Origin: a virus
Virus record (IMG/VR): IMGVR_UViG_3300002231_001563
Location: 103,581-167,580 of that record
Direction: 5' to 3' (one strand)
DNA: 64,000 bases
The position numbers and the translations under genes were made by a program. The notes under the pieces were generated by a model. The model saw only the letters and a program-made list of their open reading frames with translations. It was not told the DNA's origin and did not search any database. This document shows positions 1 through 9,200 of this stretch, one piece after another; the first letter of the stretch is position 1; each line of letters starts with the position of its first letter.

Positions 1-2
1 CA

Positions 3-404
3 AATATTAATCCGATCGCCTCATTTCCTTCGGAAGGAATTGTGGTCTTCGGACAAAAAACACTTCAAGTCACCCGGTCTGCTTTGGACCGAATTAACGT
101 GAGACGTTTGTTGATTTATATCAAGAAGCAAGTTTCACGCATTGCGTCTGGTATTCTTTTTGACCAGAACGTACAAGTTACATGGAATCGATTCTTGGGT
201 GAAGTCAGGCCATTCTTGGCCAGCGTCCAATCCAGACTTGGATTGAGCGAGTGGAAGGTTATCCTAGATGATACCACCACTACTCCGGATTTGATTGATC
301 AAAATATCATGTATGCGAAAATCTTCTTAAAGCCAGCGCGCTCCATTGAATTCATCGCAGTTGATTTTGTAATCACTCGAACGGGAGCATCTTTCGATGA
401 TTAA
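3..404 (+). CDS. Contractile tail sheath protein, C-terminal part (gp18-like), cut by window edge
   Basis: The reading frame is open from base 3, so this is the end of a longer gene that begins before the window. The visible ~133 residues contain an 'NPIASFPSEG-VVFGQKTL' stretch, 'NVRRLLIYIKKQV', 'NRFLG..RPFL' and a terminal 'FVITRTGASFDD', which match the C-terminal domain of T4-like tail sheath proteins. Sheath subunits surround the tail tube and contract on infection. A GTG at base 42 is internal and is not the start. It is followed by the tail tube gene, the order seen in T4 (18-19). High confidence in the family. Confidence 0.88.
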   Translation, partial: NINPIASFPSEGIVVFGQKTLQVTRSALDRINVRRLLIYIKKQVSRIASGILFDQNVQVTWNRFLGEVRPFLASVQSRLGLSEWKVILDDTTTTPDLIDQNIMYAKIFLKPARSIEFIAVDFVITRTGASFDD

Positions 405-462
405 AGAGAATAAAAAGAATTTTAAACACTACTTAATGATAGTAAAAGGGAGAAATAGTTAA

Positions 463-1050
463 ATGGCGTTTTGGACTGATGCACAATTTGAAGATCCCAA
501 AAGAGCGTATAGGTTCTTGGTGGACATAGGCAGAATGCCTAATGGAGCGACTTGGTACGCAAAGAGCGTCAAGAAGCCCGAAATTACTATAACAACGATT
601 GAACACAATTTCCTCAATCACAAATTTTATTATCCTGGCCGCGCAGAATGGGCCGAAGTAACAGTCACTCTTGTGGACCCTGTTTCTCCGGATGCAGCCA
701 TCAACACTGCCGCGATCTTACGAGCGGGCGGTTATAGCCCCCCTAAGAACGTCAACGATACAACTACCATTTCAAAGCAAGCTTCCGTAGCCGCTATGGG
801 ATCAGTAGTTATTTCTCAAATTAATTCTGTCGGCGACGCTGTAGAAACTTGGACTCTGTGGAATCCATTCATTACGGGTGTTACTTATGGAGACTTGGAT
901 TACAGTTCGGACGAAATGACCGAAATCACGTTGACCATCCGATACGATTGGGCTGTTATCGAGGCTCAGACTTCTTCTGAGACTGGAGCGAAAGGCCCCG
1001 ACGGCAAACCCGTGGACAGCAATACATTTTTTAATCCTGGAAGCAGCTAA
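463..1050 (+). CDS. Tail tube protein (gp19-like)
   Basis: A 195-residue protein that should form the inner tube through which DNA passes. It begins MAFWTD and has the tube-family pattern of an early 'YRFLVDIG' strand, 'WYAKSVKKPEITI', a 'KFYYPGRAEWAEVTVTLVDP' segment, and a late 'DEMTEITLTIRYDWA' strand. Length is near the T4 gp19 size (163) with extra loops. The start is an ATG after an AAAGGGAG ribosome site about 11 bases away. It lies directly after sheath and before the baseplate chaperone gene, as expected for a T4-like tail operon. Confidence 0.88.
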   Translation: MAFWTDAQFEDPKRAYRFLVDIGRMPNGATWYAKSVKKPEITITTIEHNFLNHKFYYPGRAEWAEVTVTLVDPVSPDAAINTAAILRAGGYSPPKNVNDTTTISKQASVAAMGSVVISQINSVGDAVETWTLWNPFITGVTYGDLDYSSDEMTEITLTIRYDWAVIEAQTSSETGAKGPDGKPVDSNTFFNPGSS

Positions 1051-1071
1051 TTATAAAACGCGAGGTGATAT

Positions 1072-1923
1072 TTGGCTAGGAACAACTCTCAACGCCTAGG
1101 AGGCGTTGATTCTAAGAAAGCAGAAGATAACTCTTCTCCTAATTTGGCGCCATTGGACTTCTCTACGCCTACTGAATTTGTGGAATTACCCACTCAAGGT
1201 AAATACTATGCAGAGGATCACCCTCTTCATAATCAAACCGTAGTAGAGATTCGTCATATGACAGCTAAAGACGAAGATATTCTAACCTCCAGGGCCCTCC
1301 TTAAAAAAGGCGTGGCTCTCGATAGGTTCTTGAAGAATATCGTTGTAGATAAGAGCATTGATTTGGATAGCTTATACGTGGGAGATAAGAACGCTATTCT
1401 GGTAGGAGCCAGGGTGACGGGCTATGGTCCTGAGTATGATACACAAGTAACGTGCCCAGTATGCACTACAACCGCGAAATTTTCTTTCAATTTAGAAGGG
1501 GGAGAAACTTATGCGGGCGGAGAGTACGGGGCCCTGGAAATCACCGAAAAAGGTGAAGACACTTTCGTCATTAAAACTCCAGTTACGCGGGTAGATGTAG
1601 AGGTTCGACTCTTTACAGGGCGTGATGAAAAATATCTTGCTAAATTGGCCGAATCAAAGAAAAAGCAAAAGCTCCCCGAGACTTCTCTCACTGATCAGTT
1701 ACATTTGATGATCGTCTCTATCAACGAGAGGACGGACAATGTAACCATCAAATCCTTTATCGACAATATGCCGGCCCGTGATGCTAGGTATATTCGAACA
1801 GCTTACGAAAAGATAGTACCTAACATTGATCTAGCACAGAGTTTTACCTGCGAGGTATGTGACTTTGAAACGGATCGAATGGAGGTTCCGTTCACAACGG
1901 ACTTTTTTTGGCCTAAGCGATAA
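1072..1923 (+). CDS. Baseplate hub/tail assembly protein, gp26-like, with zinc-ribbon cysteines
   Basis: A 283-residue product beginning at TTG with GAGGTG nine bases upstream. Visible features are 'ELPTQGKYY' near residue 40, 'IRHMTAKDEDIL' near 62, 'GARVTGYGPEYDT' near 125, then two cysteine pairs (CPVC near 135 and CEVC near 266) that can bind zinc. This matches the gp26 baseplate-hub family of T4-like phages, now often regarded as tail assembly chaperones for the tape measure. The gene ends at TAA 1921-1923, just after a run of seven T (1902-1908), where the overlapping gp51-like frame takes over (next entry). Confidence 0.78.
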   Translation: MARNNSQRLGGVDSKKAEDNSSPNLAPLDFSTPTEFVELPTQGKYYAEDHPLHNQTVVEIRHMTAKDEDILTSRALLKKGVALDRFLKNIVVDKSIDLDSLYVGDKNAILVGARVTGYGPEYDTQVTCPVCTTTAKFSFNLEGGETYAGGEYGALEITEKGEDTFVIKTPVTRVDVEVRLFTGRDEKYLAKLAESKKKQKLPETSLTDQLHLMIVSINERTDNVTIKSFIDNMPARDARYIRTAYEKIVPNIDLAQSFTCEVCDFETDRMEVPFTTDFFWPKR

Positions 1924-2122
1924 ATACATCGAGAGTGTATACGAAGAGTTTTTTCTTTTGAAGTATTATGGAGGCTGGTCTTTCACTGAAGCCTATAATC
2001 TTCCGATTAAAATTAGAAGGTGGTTTTTGGAGAAATTAGTCCAACAAATGGAAAAAGAAAACAAAGCCGCAGAAAAAGCTTCAAAGGGTAATTCTGCAGG
2101 TAAAACACCAAGAAGCCGGTAA
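1859..2122 (+). CDS. gp51-like C-terminal extension, probably made by frameshifting from the gp26-like gene
   Basis: An open frame overlapping the end of the gp26-like gene, +1 (or -2) relative to it. The conserved part starts only at 'DKYIESVYEEFF', right after the upstream stop, and continues with 'YGGWSFTEAYNLP' and 'FLEKLVQQMEKEN', which resembles the T4 gp51 family of tail assembly proteins. There is no credible start: the GTG at 1859 has no ribosome site, and no ATG lies before the conserved part. The T7 run at 1902-1908 is a plausible slippage site, giving a long fused chaperone as in many tailed phages. A -1 slip would hit a stop at 1914, so +1 or -2 is needed. Confidence 0.62.
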   Translation: MTLKRIEWRFRSQRTFFGLSDKYIESVYEEFFLLKYYGGWSFTEAYNLPIKIRRWFLEKLVQQMEKENKAAEKASKGNSAGKTPRSR

Positions 2123-2138
2123 AGCCGGCTTCTTTTTT
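2110..2138 (+). terminator. Rho-independent terminator after tail chaperone pair
   Basis: A perfect 10-bp stem (AAGAAGCCGG / CCGGCTTCTT) with a 5-base loop is followed by six T residues. It overlaps the stop codon of the gp51-like frame. This would separate the tail chaperone transcripts from the tape-measure transcript. Confidence 0.8.
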
Positions 2139-2147
2139 ATATGACTA

Positions 2148-2158
2148 CTATTTAATGT
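2148..2158 (+). promoter_or_regulatory. Candidate late promoter motif (ACTATTTA type)
   Basis: CTATTTAATG occurs between the terminator at 2110-2138 and the gene at 2173. The same ACTATTTA core is found before three other genes (33815, 42976, 63897), each a short distance from a start. No TTGACA is present. It is an inference that this is a phage late promoter. Confidence 0.35.
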
Positions 2159-2172
2159 ATGAGGGTTTATAT

Positions 2173-2514
2173 ATGGAATCTCTAAACGAAGGTGAGATCG
2201 TCGAAATGATCGTAGATCTCGAAGAACTCAAAAAGAATGATCAACTTAATGAAAGTTTCCTCCGCATGATGGGCTTTTGGGTGGAAAATATCGTCAAACA
2301 TATGTTCGGTATCCCATTTGTTTCAGGTGGAGTCTCCGGAAAGCCGGCAGATATCAAGGCTTTTGCCCGTGCCGTCGGGAATGAGAAGAAATATATCGAA
2401 ACGGCCAAAAAGCATGGCCTAGATAACCCAGCTACTTATAAGCAAAAATCACGACTTCAGAAGGCCGTTAAGGCCTTCGAAGCACAGACCGGGATAAAGT
2501 GGCCTTTCAAATAA
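2173..2514 (+). CDS. Hypothetical protein upstream of tape measure
   Basis: A 113-residue protein of unknown function. I place the start at ATG 2173 because a GAGGG site lies seven bases before it; an in-frame ATG at 2155 has no such site. The N-terminus is acidic and leucine-rich (LNEGEIVEMIVDLEELKKND), the middle has a glycine-rich loop (FVSGGVSGKP), and the C-terminus is basic and helical, ending GIKWPFK. Its position between the tail chaperone and tape measure genes suggests a tail role, but no family is recognised. Confidence 0.6.
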   Translation: MESLNEGEIVEMIVDLEELKKNDQLNESFLRMMGFWVENIVKHMFGIPFVSGGVSGKPADIKAFARAVGNEKKYIETAKKHGLDNPATYKQKSRLQKAVKAFEAQTGIKWPFK

Positions 2515-2527
2515 GGAAAAACATTAG

Positions 2528-4777
2528 ATGGCAGATGATGAATCTACAAAAAATCTAACTCAAGCTGAGCAAGAACTCTTAGCCAGTCGCAAGCAGCAGG
2601 CCATCCTCCTTCGTGAGCTAACAAAATTAGAGAAGGAACTAGCCCAAAACGAAGCTTTAAGTGTTGACCAAAAGGCCGAATTATCGGGCCGAGTTGATGA
2701 TTTGACGGATAGATATGAGCTTTTGAAGGCAGCTGCCGATAAGATGAACGAGTCTCTTAAGCTCAGTCAGGAGCAGGGCAAGAATACCGCCCAAGCTCTT
2801 GGCGGCTTGGTGGGTATGACCAAGGATTACGAGACGTCTATGCTCGGATCTATAGAGGCCACCCTTACAAACGCTGATGCCCAAAAGAAGTTTGGAGAGC
2901 AAATGAAAAAAACATTTAGCATCCAAAACATGAGCCTCAACATATTAAATAAAATTACTCAAGCCACCACTAAACTCCTTTTTGAGCAAGACAAGGCTCT
3001 GGTTGCCTTTAACCTCCAAACTGGCGCTGCGCGCCTTTATGGTAGCGAAATAGTGGCGCTGGAAGAGCGGATGTACAGCCATGGCGTTACTATGGATGAT
3101 GCTAGTGAGTCGTGGGGCGCTTTAACAAAGAATGTATATGCGCTCAAACAGACGTCTGGCGCAACCCGCAAAGACCTTTCGGATACTACAGCTATCTTGA
3201 ATGAATTGGGGGTAAGTGCAGACGTAACGGCCGATAATGTGCAATTTATGACACGCAGTTTGGGAATGTCAGTTGAAGAATCAACAAAATTTCAACGAGA
3301 AATGTTTGTGTTGGCACAAGATATTGGTATGCCTCCTGCCCAAATGGCTGAAGATTTCAAATCGGCAGCCCCTAAGCTCGCAGCTTTTGGCAAGGAAGCG
3401 GGCCGTATGTTTACCAAATTAGCAACCAACGCCCGCGCTGCCGGGATGGAGGTGGAGCAGCTTCTCGGTATTGTGGAGCAGTTTGACACCTTCGAAGGTG
3501 CAGCACAGTCAGTTGGTAAGTTGAACGCACTATTGGGAGGCCCCTTCCTCAACTCTATGGAAATGGTAATGGCCACAGATCCCACGGAGAGAATGAGACT
3601 TCTCAGCGGTGCGCTCAATGATGCAGGAAAAAGTTTTGATCAGATGTCTTATTATGAGCGCAAAGCAATTGCTTCAGCCGCCGGATTTAAAGACGTCGAT
3701 GAATTGGCAAAAGTTATGGCCAATGATTTTGGAAAGGTCTCATCCTCTACCAATAAGACCAAGGCAGAAATAGAGGCCCTCGCTGCACAGACTAAGGAAT
3801 ATAACGAAATCGGTGAAAAACTGAATCAAATAATGCGCATGTTTGCCATAACAATGGCCCCCGTCGTGGGTTGGATCAAGGGTATCCTGCAAGGAATTTT
3901 GGATTTGAATGAGCAAATGGGTGGGTGGTTCATCCCTATCTTAGGGGGCATTGCAGTTGCGGCCTTAGTTTTGATTGGGGTGTTTAAAGTTTGGACCGCG
4001 ATAAACTCGGCCCTTGTCTTATCCGAAGTCGCAAAGGCCGTGGCTATAGGAAACACTACTGCAATTCAGGCTGCTTCTATACCTGTAATGGCGGCCTCTG
4101 GAACAGCTGCCGGCGCCGCCGCAACACCGATGTATGCTTTCGCTGGCGCCGCCTTGGCTGTCGGTGCCGCCTTTTTCTTGGTTGGCGCCGGCGTCGGACT
4201 TGCCGCCTACGGCATGTCCCTGTTCATGACATCGCTGGCAAAAATTTCTCCAGCCGACATGATGCTCTATGGGCTTGGCTTATATTCGATCGCCTCCGGA
4301 ATGATGGCCATCGCCGCTGCCCTCCTATTGGGAGGAGGCTGGTCCCTGGGAGTACTGACCGCCTCGGTATTTGCTCTAGGCCTAGCCCTTCGCAGCCTCA
4401 ATGATGTCAAGCTAAATAATTTATCCCTCTTATTTGAAGCGATCGCTAAAGTGATGAATTCTACATCCGCTAACTTGAAAGAGGTTAGAGATACCATTGG
4501 GGCAATTACGGATGATATCGCTACAATGCCAGCCCCTATTATGAGGGGCGCCAACTTGATCGACGCCACTGCAACACCTCGAACCACGATGGAATCTAAG
4601 TCTCCCGAAGGTTTGGCAAACAAATCCGCAGGAGCCAGTACTGGCGCTGCTGCAAAACCTGCAGTCCAAGATCACACTTTAAAAATACAATTTGATTATC
4701 GAGGCTTCGAAGAGGCAGTCATCAAGATTGTCGATAATCAATTGAAGACGAAAAATGTTATAGCGGGAGGTGCATAG
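2528..4777 (+). CDS. Tail tape measure protein
   Basis: A 749-residue protein that should set tail length and be ejected with DNA. Residues 10-85 are a charged coiled coil (Q/E/K/L rich), the middle is alpha-helical with many Met/Ala, and residues ~460-620 hold several strongly hydrophobic stretches rich in Ala, Gly, Val and Leu ('ILGGIAVAALVLIGV', 'AGAALAVGAAFFLVGAGVG', 'MAIAAALLLGGG') that could cross the host membrane. This composition and its place directly after the tail chaperone genes and before the tube cap gene identify it. It ends with GGA upstream of the next start (stop and start are adjacent). Confidence 0.82.
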   Translation: MADDESTKNLTQAEQELLASRKQQAILLRELTKLEKELAQNEALSVDQKAELSGRVDDLTDRYELLKAAADKMNESLKLSQEQGKNTAQALGGLVGMTKDYETSMLGSIEATLTNADAQKKFGEQMKKTFSIQNMSLNILNKITQATTKLLFEQDKALVAFNLQTGAARLYGSEIVALEERMYSHGVTMDDASESWGALTKNVYALKQTSGATRKDLSDTTAILNELGVSADVTADNVQFMTRSLGMSVEESTKFQREMFVLAQDIGMPPAQMAEDFKSAAPKLAAFGKEAGRMFTKLATNARAAGMEVEQLLGIVEQFDTFEGAAQSVGKLNALLGGPFLNSMEMVMATDPTERMRLLSGALNDAGKSFDQMSYYERKAIASAAGFKDVDELAKVMANDFGKVSSSTNKTKAEIEALAAQTKEYNEIGEKLNQIMRMFAITMAPVVGWIKGILQGILDLNEQMGGWFIPILGGIAVAALVLIGVFKVWTAINSALVLSEVAKAVAIGNTTAIQAASIPVMAASGTAAGAAATPMYAFAGAALAVGAAFFLVGAGVGLAAYGMSLFMTSLAKISPADMMLYGLGLYSIASGMMAIAAALLLGGGWSLGVLTASVFALGLALRSLNDVKLNNLSLLFEAIAKVMNSTSANLKEVRDTIGAITDDIATMPAPIMRGANLIDATATPRTTMESKSPEGLANKSAGASTGAAAKPAVQDHTLKIQFDYRGFEEAVIKIVDNQLKTKNVIAGGA

Positions 4778-5845
4778 ATGGGAAAAAAGAAGAAGCAAGT
4801 TCAACAATTTGATAATACAAATCCTAATGCAGCCATTGACCCTAACATTGACCGTCCCGTGCGAGCCCTTCTGAATCGTGCTGATCAGATAGCGTTCAAT
4901 GACGCAACCGATGGCTACGCCAATAGTTTTAACAATTACATTGAATTCAAATCCACCATTAGCGGCGACGTTGTGCGATTCAAGGCCATGCTGACCACAT
5001 ATGAAGATCAATATCAGAGCGAATGGAATTCGGAACAAGTTTATGGTCGAAATGATCCTATTCAAACTTTTCGCAACACAACTCGAACTATCAATGTGGG
5101 TTGGGACGCCCCAGCAGCCTCTTCCACAGAGGGCGCTGCTAATATGATCCGCGCAGCAAAGCTCATTCGAATGCTATATCCTTCGTATGAATCGAGAGAT
5201 GGCTCCATAGGGAATGTTTCAACCATCAATAAGCCCCCCGTGCTCGAAGTTAAATTTAGAAACCTTATTCAAGGCATGGACCGCGAAGCACTATTAGTGA
5301 CTTTGGACGGGATTACATTTGCTCCTGACCTTGAGGCGGGATGGTTTGATAAGCTCACTTTTGTTGATCTGCCTCCCGAGCTTGAATATCTCCATGCCGA
5401 ATTCGGGAAAAATGAGTTAGTTCCCAAGTTGTTGAAATTCTCTTGCACTATGACAGTCCTTCATAAGCGAACTGTTGGCCACTTCGGGACATCGTGGAAT
5501 TCGAAGCTACTCGCGTTCCCTTTCCTGCCAGAAGCCCTGGCCAACCCAGAATCCGGCGAGGTCTTTGATAAATTTGATTCTACAAATGAAACTTTTGTAG
5601 AGCAAGATGAAGATTTCTCCTTCAACCAGCATGAGATGGAGGCTGCTCAAAAAACGCTAGATGCGGCCCGCCAAGTGCAGGCTGGTTTGGCAGCATCAGA
5701 AGAAGCTAAGAAGGGGCGAAAAACAGATTCAAAGCCAAAGAGCACTGTGGACAAAGTTAATCAAGGTTCATCTCCCGGCGGCTTTGGTGGCGGCAGGGAC
5801 CCCCGAGATATGGGAACATCTAAACAGTACCATGGGAAAAATTAA
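4778..5845 (+). CDS. Baseplate tail-tube cap protein (gp48-like)
   Basis: A 355-residue protein, close to the 364 residues of T4 gp48. After a lysine-rich start it has 'NYIEFKSTISGDVVRFKAML', then 'EQVYGRNDPIQTFRNTTRTI', 'LIRMLYPSYE' and 'PPVLEVKFRNLIQG', the pattern of the gp48/gp54 tube-initiation family. These proteins join the baseplate hub to the tail tube. The C-terminal ~70 residues are polar, with a long helix (EMEAAQKTLDAARQV) and a glycine-rich tail. The start ATG immediately follows the tape-measure stop and has GGGAGG upstream. Confidence 0.75.
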   Translation: MGKKKKQVQQFDNTNPNAAIDPNIDRPVRALLNRADQIAFNDATDGYANSFNNYIEFKSTISGDVVRFKAMLTTYEDQYQSEWNSEQVYGRNDPIQTFRNTTRTINVGWDAPAASSTEGAANMIRAAKLIRMLYPSYESRDGSIGNVSTINKPPVLEVKFRNLIQGMDREALLVTLDGITFAPDLEAGWFDKLTFVDLPPELEYLHAEFGKNELVPKLLKFSCTMTVLHKRTVGHFGTSWNSKLLAFPFLPEALANPESGEVFDKFDSTNETFVEQDEDFSFNQHEMEAAQKTLDAARQVQAGLAASEEAKKGRKTDSKPKSTVDKVNQGSSPGGFGGGRDPRDMGTSKQYHGKN

Positions 5846-5849
5846 CTAA

Positions 5850-6203
5850 ATGTCACGATACTCTAACAGACCCAAGCGATTAAATAATCCCCTATCCGGT
5901 GGACCCGAATCAATTTACACCGAGTTTATTGAGAATAGGAACGTGCGCCACATTGAGCAATATACCACTCCCGAATTCCCCCCCCTTACAGCAGCTAGAC
6001 GCGCTTCTATCCCTTATGACAGTCATGTTTGGACTACGGGAGATCGTTTTTACAAGTTGGCTCATGATTATTATGGCAATTCGGCATTGTGGTGGATTAT
6101 CGCATGGTTTAATCAGACTCCCACGGAACATCACTTGAACCTGGGAGACACCATTATGATCCCTCTCTCCAAGGAGAAAGTGTTGACATATTTCAATAAA
6201 TAG
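5850..6203 (+). CDS. Baseplate wedge protein with LysM-like fold (gp53-like)
   Basis: A 117-residue protein. The C-terminal half carries 'GDRFYKLAHDYYGNSALWWIIAWFN', a later 'HLNLGDTIMIPL', the typical arrangement of LysM-like baseplate proteins (T4 gp53, P2 gpX). These help bind baseplate wedges to the hub. It starts four bases after the gp48-like stop and lies eight bases before the large hub gene, so the three are one transcription unit. Assignment rests on pattern, not alignment. Confidence 0.68.
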   Translation: MSRYSNRPKRLNNPLSGGPESIYTEFIENRNVRHIEQYTTPEFPPLTAARRASIPYDSHVWTTGDRFYKLAHDYYGNSALWWIIAWFNQTPTEHHLNLGDTIMIPLSKEKVLTYFNK

Positions 6204-6211
6204 GACCTACC

Positions 6212-9200
6212 ATGAGCTACTGGAATGACGAAAATAAAGATAAGATACCCTCTGTTGTCCGCGAAGAAATTGTAGCCGCGATCTCTGACACCTCCGCACC
6301 TGTCTGGCCCAAATATGGTCCGGACAACGTTAATTTCCCTAACTATTTAAAGGTGGAGCCGTGGGAGCGAATTCATGCAGTTCCCCTTTCTTCCGCACTT
6401 ACGGTCGGCCGTCCTGGCACGGCGACGGTGAGCACAGACCCCTATGCCGACCCTGACGCGTACGCCTCATATAGCTGGAATATTGTCTCTTACGACAACT
6501 TCTTCGAAAAAGTAGTAAAAAATCCATCGGTCCTCTTCCAAGTTCCTAGTAAAGAAAAATTAGAAACGTGGGCCCCATGGACAGATAGTACGTCGCCCCA
6601 CCACCTAAGTACGTCTCAAATTGACGCCATAGTAAAAGAAAGAGATGACCTCCTCTCCGCAGCATCCGGCTTCGATTTTAATGCAGACCCACACTCGGAG
6701 TGGTTCAAGCGCCTTTATCAGTTATTTGAAAAACTGTTGGGAATCCCCTACAATCTGATACCTGTTCACGCCACGGGCTGGACTTCGGGCCCCCCAACGG
6801 CCCGGTATTCTTGGCACACAGATCCCGAGGGAAGCCTAATTGTCGACATGAAAGATGTCCTTCTGTATTTATACAATGAGGAATCTAATAGTCATAAGGC
6901 CTCAGTGCTGGAGACGTCGTCGGACTTGGACAAAATGGAAGGACTAAAATTTGACCACGATGACCCGGTAGACGCCCTGAAATCTCAAATTCGATCACGG
7001 GCCACTAAAGACTTAAAAGACTATCAATCCCTCGATGACAACGCCGCGATCATGCTCAATCGAGCCGCCGAGGATGACAGGGATTATCTTCAATCCCTCA
7101 TTCGTGAATCGGCCCAAAATGTCCTGCGCTTAAATCTAGGAAGCTTCTACAAGGCTAATTCTCAATGGAAAAAAGACAACCCAGATATGGCTCCCGCCCA
7201 AGCCGCTACCGTTCGCGAATCTGCGGCCTCGACATTGGCACCTCCCTATAGCAAACAAATCTATCTAGCATATGGCGAAAGTCAGAATTTAATAAATGTA
7301 CTAGCTAATGATCCAGAGTCGCATAATTTTTTAAATATTAGAACCCATGAAGCATCTCAAATAGTCCCGATGATCCGCCTTTATAAAAATTATTTTGACC
7401 AGAACAATAAAACTGAAGGAGAGGTAGAATTTTCCTTTCCAGGTGCCACCGACCCTCTGGATCCGAGGTCGGGTGTAGGGATAAAATCCTTTGAATGGAA
7501 ATATAATGCCACTAATCCGGCCACTATTAAAAATGATATAGAAGCTAAATTGGTTTTATACTTTCAGGACTTTAGTGACTTGACCAAGATAAGAAATGGA
7601 TATGACACCATTAATGCCAGGCCCCAAACGTTTCAATATCAAGATTTGTTGATCAGGCCACCGGGAGCCAAGGGCATCTCCATCCCCATATCGAGCGCCG
7701 CCGAAACGAAGGCTGGTTGCTCCGATAAAACCTTAGTTTACGACCCTCGATTTTATGAAATTAAGGCAGTGGTGGGCTGGGCCCCGGTTGATAAAATCAG
7801 CAGCCCCCAAACCGAGAATATTGTTGAGGCTATTGAAAATCAGCAAGTTCCCATGTTTTTGACTCTCATTGATCACACCTTTACTTTTACGCAAGAGGGT
7901 ACTTTTGAGTTAGAAATAACTTATCGCGCGCGCCTTGAAGCGCTCACCGAGGACCCTCGAATGGATGTACTATCCACCCCGGCTGTAAAAGAGGAGATAA
8001 ATAAAAAATTAAAAAGAATTGCGGACCTCCAACAAACTTGTGGCGCCGATAGTTTAATTGAGGCCGAGCGAGATAACATTACACGAATAAAGGAAAAGAG
8101 CAGGGATGATTTGGCCTCCAGTATTATCAACGGCCTTGAGGATAAGATATTTATTTCTACTGTAAACTATAGAAGTTTTTTGGAAGCTATTGTGGGGGAA
8201 GACGGCCGACGAGCCCCTGCCGCCACCGCCCCCACCGCCGGCAAAGGCGATTACCTAAAAAACTGGAAAAGCCTTTTTATTTCCCCTGGAGACGTCTCCA
8301 ACGCGGTTTTGGCCCGAGCAAAAACTCTGTCACCTGCCGCCGCCGCCTCCTTAGAAAACGCTCGTGCGCGCCTCGTGACTAGTTATGCCCCGTCACACCC
8401 TCAGTCGAAAAGCGAAGAGGAAGCCGAGGGCCCTGACGATGTCATGTCGACTGGAGGGATCTTGGAGGCTCGAACACCTGGAAGCAAGGCGCAACTTTTG
8501 AATATACCCTGGTTTTATTTTGGAGATTTAGCAAATTTAGTTATCTCCCGCACCCTCACAAACTCGACGCCCATAGATGCAGACTCTCCAGGAATTGTCC
8601 CGGGACTGGAATTGGAAAATTTAAATTTTCTTTTCTCCTCGATCCCCATTAATCGAGTACATATTGCCCAGAACGCCTACGGCCGCAGCGCCAATGAGAT
8701 CAACCAGGAGACGCTAAAAGCCGGCTTGGGCCAGACTCCCGACACCCAATACGCGTCAGCGCGTTCGACGAGCGCCCGAACATATCAATATGGTCAAGGG
8801 AGTATTATGGAAGAGTGTAACCTGGCGGATGTGCCAATCGCCTTGGAGACCTTTAACCAGTGGTATATCAAAAAGATAATAAATACCAACAGAGGCACCT
8901 ACCCCCTTCAGCAATTTTTGAAGGATTTCTTAGAAGATGTGGTGATAGCAATTATAAATAAGAAGGGATTTCAGGCCAACAGGTGGTTCATAATAAACTA
9001 TTCGAGATCGGTATTGAATGCACTAAATATTTCCGTACCCTTTTACGAAGGGACCCCCATAGCTTTAAAGACTGCTGCAATTTCTCTACCCAGCACCCAG
9101 TCCCCCTTTGTGGCCAAGTCAGCGCGCCGAACTACACTAGGGGAGAATCCTCTCGAAAAACTACGCTATTTTAATTATAACCAGGCTTCCGATGACAATT

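Noticed and set aside
4267-4675. Minus-strand ORFs in the tape-measure gene
   Set aside because: Shadows of the tape-measure coding frame with no support.
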